Under the pieces are notes generated by a model. It saw only the letters and a list, made by a program, of their open reading frames with translations, made no database searches and was not told the origin of the DNA. Made by a program: the position numbers and the translations under genes. A stretch of 64,000 bases of DNA from JAEUOS01 sp046160545 (lineage in GTDB: Bacteria; Pseudomonadota; Gammaproteobacteria; Burkholderiales; JAEUOS01), in contig JBJXGS010000005.1 in assembly GCA_046160545.1 (NCBI GenBank), positions 4,559-68,558 on the forward strand, read 5' to 3'. Within the stretch, counting starts at the first letter, position 1. The number at the start of each line of letters is the position of its first letter. This document shows positions 52,886-61,267 of the stretch, piece by piece.

Positions 52886-53860
52886 ATGAGCGACGAAAAG
52901 CAGTGGGCATTTCCGGAATCGCTGCGCCCCAAGGCGGACGCGCTGGCCTTCGACCTGGAGCGCGCCCTCGATGCCATGGTGTTGCTGCGCAGCGAGGTTC
53001 CGGACGAGGCATTCACAGCCGGCATCCTCGGCACGGAACGCTCGGGTTACGGGATCGTCATCGATGCGGGTGGCCTGGTCTTGACCATCGGCTATCTGGT
53101 CACCGAGGCGCGCTCCATCTGGCTCACCACCAATCGTGGCCGAACCGTCGCCGCCACGGTGATCGCCTACGACCAGGCGACCGGGTTCGGTCTGGTACAG
53201 GCGCTCGCGCGGCTGGATTTGGCGCCGATTCCGCGCGGCACGGCCAGCGCGCTGCAAAAGGACGATAACGTCACTGTGTTGGGACACGGCGGGCTGGGGC
53301 ACGCGCTCGCGGCCCAGGTGCTGGCCAAGCGTGAATTTGCCGGCTACTGGGAATACGTGCTCGACGAGGCGGTGTTCACCTCGCCTGCACATCCGCAATG
53401 GGGCGGCACTGCGCTCCTGGATGAGAGCGGGCGCTTGGCCGGGGTGGGCTCGCTTCTGGTGCAGGAAGAGAGCGACGGCGAAACCCGTCAGGTCAACATG
53501 TTCGTCCCCATCGACCTGCTGGAGCCGATACTGCCCTCCCTTTTGGCGACCGGCAGCAACGGCCTGCCGCCGCGGCCATGGCTGGGCTTTTACGTGCAGG
53601 AAGCCGAAGGGCGGCTGGTCGTAGGTGGGGTGGCCGAAGGCGGTCCGGCGGCCCGCGCTGGTGTCAAGGCGGGGGACCTGGTGCTGGGAGTTGGCGACCA
53701 GCGGGTGCGCGGGCTGGCGGTCATGTTCCGCAAGGTTTGGTCCCTGGGCGCGGCCGGGGTCGAGGTGCCACTGTCCCTGGCGCGCGATGGCGATGTCCTG
53801 AGAGTGAGTGTTCGCTCTGTTGATCGGACCGATCTGCTCTGGAAACCGCGCCTGCATTGA
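52886..53860 (+). CDS. HtrA-like PDZ protein with inactive protease domain
   Basis: The 324-residue protein has an S1C-protease-like fold (about 30-205) and a PDZ domain (about 215-310, PWLGFYVQEAEGRLVVGGVA and GVKAGDLVLGVGDQRV). The catalytic triad is gone: the usual His position reads Tyr (VLTIGYLVTE, Y70), the Asp position Gly (DQATGFGLV, G100) and the Ser position Trp (HPQWGGTALL, W172). No signal peptide is seen. This belongs to a recurrent family of pseudoproteases; a chaperone or scaffold role is inference. About 270 bases upstream are non-coding and show no feature that I can support. Confidence 0.82.
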   Translation: MSDEKQWAFPESLRPKADALAFDLERALDAMVLLRSEVPDEAFTAGILGTERSGYGIVIDAGGLVLTIGYLVTEARSIWLTTNRGRTVAATVIAYDQATGFGLVQALARLDLAPIPRGTASALQKDDNVTVLGHGGLGHALAAQVLAKREFAGYWEYVLDEAVFTSPAHPQWGGTALLDESGRLAGVGSLLVQEESDGETRQVNMFVPIDLLEPILPSLLATGSNGLPPRPWLGFYVQEAEGRLVVGGVAEGGPAARAGVKAGDLVLGVGDQRVRGLAVMFRKVWSLGAAGVEVPLSLARDGDVLRVSVRSVDRTDLLWKPRLH

Positions 53861-53973
53861 AGCGTGGCACATGTTGATCATTTTTTGCTGGACAGGGCGT
53901 GCCGACGCGGTATATTTTTGACCACGCGGCGTTCCACCCACGGGATGTTGTCAGCGAAGCGAAACCGGCATAC

Positions 53974-54456
53974 ATGACTGATCACGAAGCAACGGGCGAC
54001 CGGTTCATGCGCTTTCACGCGCTCTACACCGAGATCGTCAAGGAAGAGTTCGACGCGCTTGAGTTCGCCGAGGACGACTTCTATGCTTTTCAGGTGCTCG
54101 ACCGCGCGTTCCGGTGCGATAACCAGGAATTGCGCAACCTGGCTGCCCACCTGCAGACCCAGCGTGAGGCAGCGCTCGAGACCATCACTCTGCGTGCCTC
54201 CGAGATCTTCGAGCAAACCAAGCGCCTGCGCACCCTGGAATTGAAGGTCCTGGAACAGCGTGGCGAGTCCGGCGACCTGGCAGCCCTGGAAGGGGACGGC
54301 GGTGCGGCGGTGGTGGCGCCCGCCAAGTCCGAGGTGACCGTCGAATTCCCGGGCACGGGTCCGCAAACCGTTCCGGACCTGGCGCCCAAGCCTCCAGAAA
54401 CCGCAGCCGCCGCAGCCGCAGCGCGGGAGCGCCGCCGCCGCAAGGGCTGGTTCTAG
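53974..54456 (+). CDS. Unidentified protein with helical core and Pro/Ala/Arg tail
   Basis: This encodes 160 residues from the ATG at 53974; a GTG at 53899 would add 25 residues. The helical core (about 10-105) is acidic and Glu/Leu/Arg-rich, with FHALYTEIVKEEFDAL and LRTLELKVLEQRGES, possibly coiled coil. The C-terminal 50 residues are low complexity, ending in an Ala run and a basic RERRRRKGWF. I do not recognise a family. A GC-rich hairpin (54463-54480) follows the stop. Confidence 0.55.
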   Translation: MTDHEATGDRFMRFHALYTEIVKEEFDALEFAEDDFYAFQVLDRAFRCDNQELRNLAAHLQTQREAALETITLRASEIFEQTKRLRTLELKVLEQRGESGDLAALEGDGGAAVVAPAKSEVTVEFPGTGPQTVPDLAPKPPETAAAAAAARERRRRKGWF

Positions 54457-54534
54457 GTTTTTGCGTCGCGTTCGCGACGCCAGCAACGATTGACTTTCCA
54501 TATGCCTGCCAAACGGGCGACGCCGGATGGTAAG

Positions 54535-54562
54535 TTGCCGGATTTGCTTGGCAGGCTATGAT
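54535..54562 (+). promoter_or_regulatory. Promoter of the glutathione transferase gene
   Basis: TTGCCG (54535-54540), a 16-base spacer and TATGAT (54557-54562) precede the ATG at 54595. An AAGGA ribosome site lies between. Confidence 0.45.
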
Positions 54563-54594
54563 TGTTGTCCCGCGATTCCTAAGGACCACCTAGC

Positions 54595-55254
54595 ATGCTC
54601 AAACTCTACTATGCACCGGGCGCATGCTCGCTCGTGCCCCACATCAGTCTGGAAGCAGTCAAGGCGGCCTGCGGTGAGGATTTCGAACCCGCGTTGATCA
54701 AATTCCAAAAGGGGGAGCACAAGACCCCGGAATACCTGGCGCTCAACCCGAACGGGCAGGTGCCCGTGCTGGTGGCAGAGGGCGGGCCGCTGACGCAGGT
54801 TCCGGCGATCAGCGACTACCTCGATCGACGCTTTCCGGCTGCAGGCTTGCTGCCGACTGAGCCCTGGCAACGTGCGCAGGCGCTCTCGCTTCTGGTGTGG
54901 TTGAACAACTCGGTCCATCCCACTTTTACGCACGTGTTTCGGCCCGAGAAGTTCGTCGAAGGCGAATCTGCGCAGGCCGATGTCAAGCGCCACAACCTGG
55001 GTGTCTACCGTACCCTGCTGGAGCGCATCCAGGGAATGGTCGAAAAGGCTTCGCCATGGCTGAGTGGCGCAAAGCCCGGCGTGGTCGACTACTACGCTCT
55101 GGTGCTGTTCCGCTGGGGCGGCATGGGTGGTATCGACCCCGACCTTCTGCCTGCCTACCGGGACTACGCGGCGCGCCTTGCCGCTCTGCCGCCGGTCGCT
55201 GCGGCGCTTGCGCGCGAGGGGCTGCCGCTCTCGCTGTACAAGAAGCCCGCCTGA
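54595..55254 (+). CDS. Glutathione S-transferase (beta-class-like)
   Basis: The 219-residue protein starts LKLYYAPGACSLVPHI, the beta-class N-terminal signature with its conserved Cys (about residue 11). Next come NPNGQVPVL and LTQVPAISDYLDRRF, which bind glutathione. The C-terminal helical domain follows. It would conjugate or reduce electrophiles, including chlorinated aromatics in some bacteria. A promoter is predicted just upstream, so it may be expressed on its own. A gene for a DUF2855 protein follows after 151 bases. Confidence 0.88.
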   Translation: MLKLYYAPGACSLVPHISLEAVKAACGEDFEPALIKFQKGEHKTPEYLALNPNGQVPVLVAEGGPLTQVPAISDYLDRRFPAAGLLPTEPWQRAQALSLLVWLNNSVHPTFTHVFRPEKFVEGESAQADVKRHNLGVYRTLLERIQGMVEKASPWLSGAKPGVVDYYALVLFRWGGMGGIDPDLLPAYRDYAARLAALPPVAAALAREGLPLSLYKKPA

Positions 55255-55405
55255 GGGCGGTAGCACCGGCACGCGCGCCGCGTCCGTCCCGGGCGCCCGC
55301 GCGACTGCACGACTTGTCGCACAATCCATGATTGCGGCGCGCTGCCGGCGGCGCAATGCAGCCGGCAGCGAAGGTCGCGCGCCCGCGAATCGAGGAGGAA
55401 ATTGC

Positions 55406-56521
55406 ATGCGCATCACCGAGTTCATGGTCTCGAGGAAGGACCTGAAGACCGTGCGCTCGGCGGCTCGCGAGGTGCCCGGCGGGCCCGATAAGTCTACGGT
55501 CCGGCTGCGCGTCGATCGTTTTGCGCTTACTGCCAACAACATTTCCTACGGCGCCTTTGGCGAGGCCATGCATTACTGGGATTTTTTCCCGGCGGCCGAG
55601 GCCGGCTGGGGCATCATCCCGGTGTGGGGTTTTGCCGAAGTCGAGGCGTCCGCGTGCGACGGCGTGGTCGTTGGCGAGCGCTTTTACGGCTATTGGCCGA
55701 TGGCCAGTCACGCAATCCTGACACCGGACCGGGTCACCAAGAGCGGATTTGCCGATTGCGCGCCACATCGCCGCGCGCTGCACGAGGTCTACAACAGATA
55801 CCAGCGCTGCGCCGGCAATCCGGACTACCGCGTGGAGGACGAGGCGCACGTCATGCTGCTCTGGCCGCTTTTCGCGACCTCGTTTTTGATCGATGACTTC
55901 CTGGCCGACAATGATTTCTTCGGTGCGCGGACCGTGGTGCTCTCCAGTGCCTCGTCAAAGACCGCCATGGGGACGGCATTCTGCCTGTCCCATCACGCGC
56001 GCGGCAGGCCGGGACTCGAAGTCATCGGCCTGACCTCGGCGGCCAATCGCGCCTTTGTCGAGCGTCTCGGTGTCTACGATCGTGTACTTGAATACGATGC
56101 GCTGGCGGCGTTGCCAGAGGAAACCGCCGCGGTGTATGTCGACATGTCCGGCAGCGCGCGCGTGCGCGCCGCGCTGCACGAGCACTTCGGCTATCACCTC
56201 AAGTACTCCTGCGCTGTCGGCGGCACGCACTGGGAGTCGTTCGGCGGTGCGTCCGGGTTGCCCGGGCCGCGGCCGGTGCTGTTTTTTGCGCCGGCGCAGA
56301 TCAAGAAGCGCAACGCAGACTGGGGCGAGCCCGAGCTGCAGGCACGCATTGGCGCGGCCTGGAAGGCCTTCATGCAGCCGGTCAGCGGTGCTGCCGGCCA
56401 CGCGCCGTGGGTGCGCGCCATCGAGACTGCCGGATCGGCGGCGGTTGAAAAGGTCTATCGCGACCTGCTGGAGGGGCGTGTGCCGCCGGATGAAGGGCAT
56501 ATCCTGTCGCTGGCCGCCTGA
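55406..56521 (+). CDS. DUF2855 family protein
   Basis: This encodes 371 residues with GAGGAGGAA before the ATG. It resembles a DUF2855/medium-chain-reductase-like fold: an N-terminal GroES-like part (VDRFALTANNISYGAFGEAM) and a Rossmann-like C-terminal half (TVVLSSASSKTAMGTAF, GLEVIGLTSAANRAFVERLG), with VYVDMSGSARVRAAL. These segments mirror NAD(P)-dependent MDR enzymes without zinc ligands. The reaction is unknown. It converges with nothing and is followed by the MFS gene after 52 bases, so it could share its transcript. Confidence 0.82.
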   Translation: MRITEFMVSRKDLKTVRSAAREVPGGPDKSTVRLRVDRFALTANNISYGAFGEAMHYWDFFPAAEAGWGIIPVWGFAEVEASACDGVVVGERFYGYWPMASHAILTPDRVTKSGFADCAPHRRALHEVYNRYQRCAGNPDYRVEDEAHVMLLWPLFATSFLIDDFLADNDFFGARTVVLSSASSKTAMGTAFCLSHHARGRPGLEVIGLTSAANRAFVERLGVYDRVLEYDALAALPEETAAVYVDMSGSARVRAALHEHFGYHLKYSCAVGGTHWESFGGASGLPGPRPVLFFAPAQIKKRNADWGEPELQARIGAAWKAFMQPVSGAAGHAPWVRAIETAGSAAVEKVYRDLLEGRVPPDEGHILSLAA

Positions 56522-56573
56522 TGCCCTTTTGGTCCGCGCGCGGGGTGCCGCGTCGACCGCCCCTACTCTCTGA

Positions 56574-57803
56574 TTGAAGGTCTTGACGGACACGTACGCG
56601 CCTTTTCGCCATCGCGACTACCGGCTCTTCATCGCGATGGTGCTGATCAGTTCTCTCTCGCAGCAGGCGCTGGCGGTTGCGGTCGGCTGGGACATCTACG
56701 AGCGTACCGGGTCGGCTCTCGCGCTTGGCTGGGTGGGGCTGGCGCAGTTCATTCCCGTGCTCGCATTCTTCCTGCCAGCCGGGCAGCTGGCGGATCGCCA
56801 CGACCGCAGGCTCGTGGTGGCGGCGAGTCTGGTGATCTGGGTCGGCGCCTCGCTCCTTCTGGTTCTCGCGGCATGGCACGCGCTGCCGGTGGCCTGGATG
56901 TACGCCGCCGTTGCCCTGGTCGGCCTGTCGACGGTGCTCAATCGTGCCGGGCGCGATGCCCTGCTCGCGCAATTGGTGCCGCCCGAGATCCTGGCCCGAG
57001 CGGTCATGTGGAATAGCACCGTGTTTCAGACCGCGTCGGTGGTCGGGCCGGCGCTGGCAGGGCTCCTGATCGCCAGCGTCCATTCTGCCGTGGCGGTCTA
57101 CGTCATGAACCTGGCCGGGATGCTCGTGGCCATGGGGCTTGCGCTGGCCATCCGCGCACGCGCCGCGCACGTCGAGCGACGCCCTTCGACATGGCGCGAC
57201 CTGTTCGGCGGCCTGGCCCATGTGTGGCGCACCAAAGTCATCCTGGGTCTTGTGAGCATCGATCTTTTCGCGGTGCTCCTGGGGGGGGCCACCGCCCTCA
57301 TGCCGATCTTTGCCAAGGACATCCTGCACGTGGGCCCTGCGGGCCTGGGCTGGCTGTCGGCCGGGCCGGCGATCGGCGCGGTGCTGGCCGCGCTGGCGAC
57401 CGCGCGGGGCTGGCGCAGCACGCCGCCACATGCCGGCCGCGCCTTCTTGTGGGCAGTGGCCGTGTTCGGCGCCGCGACCATCGTCTTCGGCCTGTCGCGA
57501 TGGTTCTGGTTGTCGCTGGTGGCGCTGATCGTGCTGGGTGCAGCCGACAACATCGGCGCGGTGATCCGCCAGACCGCAGTGCAACTTTTCACTCCGGATG
57601 AACTGCGCGGGCGCGTATCAGCGGTCAACCGTGTCTTCATCAGTTCTTCCAACGAACTGGGCGCGGTCGAGTCCGGTGTGCTGGCAAGCCTGACCAGTCC
57701 GGTCTTCGCGGTGGTTGCCGGCGGTGTGGCGACCGTGTGCATCGCCGCCTCGGCGACGCGCATATTCCCGCAACTGCGCGACCTGAAGACGATCATGCGC
57801 TAG
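56574..57803 (+). CDS. MFS transporter, EntS-like exporter group
   Basis: The 409-residue membrane protein has about 12 hydrophobic segments. The loop LADRHDRRLVVAASL (about 73-87) is the MFS signature. NRAGRDALLAQLVPPEILARAVMW and LRGRVSAVNRVFISSSNELGAVESG are typical of the enterobactin-exporter (EntS)/TCR-type group. The start is TTG at 56574, since the first ATG would remove the first helix. No ribosome site is clear. The next gene, encoding a dehalogenase-like protein, begins 26 bases after the stop, so the transporter may export its substrate or product. Confidence 0.85.
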   Translation: MKVLTDTYAPFRHRDYRLFIAMVLISSLSQQALAVAVGWDIYERTGSALALGWVGLAQFIPVLAFFLPAGQLADRHDRRLVVAASLVIWVGASLLLVLAAWHALPVAWMYAAVALVGLSTVLNRAGRDALLAQLVPPEILARAVMWNSTVFQTASVVGPALAGLLIASVHSAVAVYVMNLAGMLVAMGLALAIRARAAHVERRPSTWRDLFGGLAHVWRTKVILGLVSIDLFAVLLGGATALMPIFAKDILHVGPAGLGWLSAGPAIGAVLAALATARGWRSTPPHAGRAFLWAVAVFGAATIVFGLSRWFWLSLVALIVLGAADNIGAVIRQTAVQLFTPDELRGRVSAVNRVFISSSNELGAVESGVLASLTSPVFAVVAGGVATVCIAASATRIFPQLRDLKTIMR

Positions 57804-57829
57804 CGGTATCCCGCCGGCATGATCGTGCT

Positions 57830-59953
57830 ATGTTGCTCGACCCACTTCGACAACTGATCGCCATGTCGCGCCTTTTTTCCAACCGTCAGAGACAGTACGA
57901 CATGGGCGTTCTGCCCAGCGAGCTCCTGGCCCGCGATGCGGACGCAGCGGCGCTCCCGGCCGCCGGTCCGGGCGATGTCAACCGGGCCGCGTCCGACAGT
58001 GTCGCAGTGGCATTCGCCGAGTACGAGGCGCTGTTCGCCACCCACCTGGAAGGCGCGGTCGCGCCGCGCCGTGCGCCGCTGCCTGATGATCTCGTCTTGC
58101 GCGCGCGCAACCTCAAGGCCTCGGCGTATTTCCTCGATGCGACGCTAGCCGGTGTGTGTGCGCTCGAGGACGCCGATTGGCAGGGCGCAGATCGATCCGC
58201 CCATACCCATGCCTTTGTCTTCGTAGTCGAGTTCGGGCGCGAACCAGGGCCTGGGGAGCCGGGCGACGCATGGATGCGCGGCACCAACGTCAAGCGCACC
58301 GATGTGCGGGTGGCCGAAGTGGCCGTGGTTCTAGCCGGATATGTGCGCGCGCTCGGCTACGCCGCACGCGGCCATTGCGCCGGGGCCACGCAGGTGGTTC
58401 TGGAACGCCTGGCGCAGCGCGCCGGTGTGGCCAAGGCAGTCGATGGCATGCTGCGCCTGCCGTTCACGCGGCGTGGCTTTGCGATCGGTGTGGTCACGAC
58501 CGACATGGCCTTGGCCGCCGACCTGCCGATCGCCGCGTCCGCTTCGCTGGACTGGCCGGACGCCGATGCCTACATGGGCAAACCCGGCACCCGCCCCGGC
58601 TGGCAGGAAGCCGAAGAGGCGACGCGCCCCATGCACCTTGGTCGCTATCCGATGGAGACCATCAAGCGCGTGGCCGAGCCCACGACCCTGGTATTGCGCG
58701 ACGAGATCATGCGTAACAGCAAACGGGCCGACCTCTTTACGCGGGCCTTGGCGGGTGACCTGGGTGAAAAGCCCAAGGCCGAGCGCATGCGTTTCGCAAC
58801 CAAGCATCCGCTCGCCCTCGCAATGACGCCCCTGATCCGCAACATGGTGCCCTTGCAGGGTTCGCGCGAGCCGTTGCTGCCCACCGGCATCGGCGGCGAT
58901 CTGTCCGACGCGCGCCGCAACGCCGATGCGATCAAGGCGCTGGGCTACTACCTGGGCGCGGATCTGGTCGGCATCTGCGAGGCCGAACCATGGATGTATT
59001 ACTCGCACGACGCCGAAGAGGGCAAGCCGATTGCCGCCTATCACCGCCACTGCGTGGTGATGCTGATCGACCAGGGTTTCGAGACCATGGAGGGAGCCTC
59101 GGGCGACGACTGGATCTCGGGCGCGCAGTCGATGCGTGCCTACATGCGCGGGGCACTCATCGCCGGCGTGATGGCGGCACACCTGCGGCGCCTGGGATTT
59201 TCGGCGCGCTCGCAGACCAATGCGCATTCGGAGGTGCTGCACATCCCGGCCGCACTGATGGCCGGCCTGGGTGAGCTTTCGCGCATCGGCGAGCTGGTCT
59301 TGAATCCCTTCATCGGCCCGCGCTCCAAGAGCGTCCTGGTGACCACCGATCTGCCACTGGAATTCGATCTGCCCATCGACTTTGGCCTGCAGGCGGTGTG
59401 CAACATGTGCTTCAAGTGCGCTCGCGAGTGTCCATGCAACGCGATCCCGTTCGGGCCCAAGGTGATGTTCAACGGCTACGAGATCTGGAAGCCGGATGTC
59501 GAGAAATGCGGCAAGTACCGCCTCACCAACATGAAGGGCTCCGCGTGCGGGCGCTGCATGAAGACCTGCCCGTACAACCGCGAAGACCTGGTCGAGTCCG
59601 ATCGCTTGCTGGACCTGTCGATCCGGGTGCCGTCGGCACGCCGCGCTCTGATTGACTACGACGACAGCATCGGCGGGGGCATTCGCAACCCGGTCAAGCG
59701 CTGGTGGTTCGACCTGGAGATCGTCGATGGCGTGTGCGTCACCCCGCGTGGTGCCAACGAGCGCGACCTGGACCTGGGGCGCGGCGACAAGCTCGCGCGC
59801 GAGCAGAAACTCGCGTTCTACCCGCCGTCGGTGCAGCCGGCCGGCGGGACAACGGTGGCCGATGTGGTGCCGCTGGACAGGGTGGCCGGGCAAAAGGCCT
59901 ACGCCGAAGCGGAGCGGCCCATGGCTGCGCGCAGGCGCCGCGCCGCCAAGTAG
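57830..59953 (+). CDS. Reductive-dehalogenase-like Fe-S protein with duplicated fold
   Basis: This encodes 707 residues. The C-terminal part (about 360-600) matches the B12-dependent reductive dehalogenase superfamily. Two Fe-S motifs are visible: CNMCFKCARECP (C524, C527, C530, C534) and C-x12-C-x2-C-x3-C ending CGRCMKTCP (C573, C576, C580). Residues 368-516 repeat the layout of residues 95-234 (K-A-x-x-Y-x-L then VRALGYAAR / LRRLGFSAR then TTDMALAADLPI / TTDLPLEFDLPI). There is no membrane anchor, Tat signal or fused flavin reductase. The start at 57830 is uncertain (57863 is possible). Flanking MFS and BenE transporters point to an aromatic acid substrate. Confidence 0.85.
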   Translation: MLLDPLRQLIAMSRLFSNRQRQYDMGVLPSELLARDADAAALPAAGPGDVNRAASDSVAVAFAEYEALFATHLEGAVAPRRAPLPDDLVLRARNLKASAYFLDATLAGVCALEDADWQGADRSAHTHAFVFVVEFGREPGPGEPGDAWMRGTNVKRTDVRVAEVAVVLAGYVRALGYAARGHCAGATQVVLERLAQRAGVAKAVDGMLRLPFTRRGFAIGVVTTDMALAADLPIAASASLDWPDADAYMGKPGTRPGWQEAEEATRPMHLGRYPMETIKRVAEPTTLVLRDEIMRNSKRADLFTRALAGDLGEKPKAERMRFATKHPLALAMTPLIRNMVPLQGSREPLLPTGIGGDLSDARRNADAIKALGYYLGADLVGICEAEPWMYYSHDAEEGKPIAAYHRHCVVMLIDQGFETMEGASGDDWISGAQSMRAYMRGALIAGVMAAHLRRLGFSARSQTNAHSEVLHIPAALMAGLGELSRIGELVLNPFIGPRSKSVLVTTDLPLEFDLPIDFGLQAVCNMCFKCARECPCNAIPFGPKVMFNGYEIWKPDVEKCGKYRLTNMKGSACGRCMKTCPYNREDLVESDRLLDLSIRVPSARRALIDYDDSIGGGIRNPVKRWWFDLEIVDGVCVTPRGANERDLDLGRGDKLAREQKLAFYPPSVQPAGGTTVADVVPLDRVAGQKAYAEAERPMAARRRRAAK

Positions 59954-59992
59954 ACAACTGGCCGCAACCGCATCACCTAAGTGCCCAGAGGC

Positions 59993-61225
59993 ATGAACGT
60001 ACCGCTCGAAACAGCCCATCCTTCGCGCGTCACGCCACGGCAGGTGCTGGCCGACTTTGGCGGCCTCTACGCCGCCAACGCGGTCGTCGCGGTCCTGTTC
60101 GCGTGCTCCGGCCCGGTGGCGATCATTCTTACCTCCGGTTCGCGTGGTGGCCTGACGGAGGCAGACCTGGGGTCGTGGATCTTCGGCGGCTTTTTCCTGA
60201 ACGGCTTTCTCACTCTCGTTTTGTCGCTCGTGTACCGGCAGCCGCTGGTGTTTTTCTGGAGCATCCCCGGCACCGTGCTGGTGGGTCCGGCGCTGGCGCA
60301 CTTGAGCTTTGCCGAGGTCATAGGCGCTTTTGTCGCGACCGGTCTGGTCATCCTTTTTCTGGGGCTGTCAGGATGGGTGCGACGCGTCATGGACTGGTTG
60401 CCCATGCCGATCGTGATGGCGATGGTCGCCGGCGTATTCCTGCGCTTCGGGCTGGACCTGGTGCGCGCGTTCGAGAGTGCGTGGTGGATCGCCTTGCCGA
60501 TGACGGCGGCATTCGTCATCCTCACAGCATTGCCGAAGTGGGGCCGCGCGATGCCGCCACTGATCGGCGCGCTCCTGGTAGGCGGGTTGGCGGTGTGGGC
60601 GTCGGGGGAATTCAACCCGCCTGCCGGTGACCTCTTTGCGCTGGTCCGCCCCAATCTCTATGTCCCGCAGTTCTCGTGGGCAGCCATGGTCGAGCTGGTG
60701 CTGCCGCTCACGATCACGGTGCTGGCGGTACAGAACGCACAGGGCGTCGCGATTCTCACGGCCAACGGGCACCGCCCGCCCGTCAATGCCATCACAGTCG
60801 CCTGCGGCGCCGGCGCGATCGTGACCGGACTCTGCGGCACGGTGTCGAGCTGCCTGACCGGACCGGTCAACGCGGTCATATCCGCCAGTGGCGAGAAGGA
60901 GCGTCACTACACTGCAGCATTGTTCGTCGCCATCCTGGGCATGGCCTTCGGCCTCCTGGCGCCGTTCTTCATCCGCCTGATGTTCGCGACCCCACCAGCC
61001 TTTGTTGCCGTCCTGGCGGGGCTGGCGATGCTGCGCGTCCTGCAGACCGCCTTCGTGGTCGCGTTCCGCGACCGCTTCACGCTGGGAGCGTTGGTCTGCT
61101 TTCTGGTGACGGTAGCCGATGTGCCAATCTTCAATATCGGCGCCGCGTTCTGGGGACTGGTGCTCGGCATGGTGACCACACGCCTACTCGAGGCGGACCC
61201 GCCGGGACCGTCGGCGGCGAAGTAG
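59993..61225 (+). CDS. Benzoate/H+ symporter (BenE family)
   Basis: This 410-residue membrane protein has about 12 hydrophobic segments. BenE motifs are QVLADFGGLYAANAVVAVLF, FFWSIPGTVLVGPAL, GVFLRFGLDLVRAF, the central PLTITVLAVQNAQGVAILTANGH-type block and FNIGAAFWGLVLGMV. It should import benzoate or a related aromatic acid with protons. A GTG at 59981 is an alternative start. The position 39 bases after the dehalogenase-like gene suggests uptake of a halogenated aromatic acid; that is inference. No benzoate dioxygenase genes are in the window. Confidence 0.87.
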   Translation: MNVPLETAHPSRVTPRQVLADFGGLYAANAVVAVLFACSGPVAIILTSGSRGGLTEADLGSWIFGGFFLNGFLTLVLSLVYRQPLVFFWSIPGTVLVGPALAHLSFAEVIGAFVATGLVILFLGLSGWVRRVMDWLPMPIVMAMVAGVFLRFGLDLVRAFESAWWIALPMTAAFVILTALPKWGRAMPPLIGALLVGGLAVWASGEFNPPAGDLFALVRPNLYVPQFSWAAMVELVLPLTITVLAVQNAQGVAILTANGHRPPVNAITVACGAGAIVTGLCGTVSSCLTGPVNAVISASGEKERHYTAALFVAILGMAFGLLAPFFIRLMFATPPAFVAVLAGLAMLRVLQTAFVVAFRDRFTLGALVCFLVTVADVPIFNIGAAFWGLVLGMVTTRLLEADPPGPSAAK

Positions 61226-61267
61226 GGCGGGCGGCCGGCGCGTCGAAGCCCCGTGCGGCCGGGCGCA

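Noticed and set aside
54463..54480. GCGTCGCG-TT-CGCGACGC hairpin as a terminator
   Set aside because: The T-run lies before the stem on the plus strand and is an A-run on the other side, so it fits no intrinsic terminator in either direction.
57830..59953. Epoxyqueuosine reductase (QueG)
   Set aside because: QueG shares the Fe-S/corrinoid fold but is about half as long, and its HEAT-like C-terminus is absent here.
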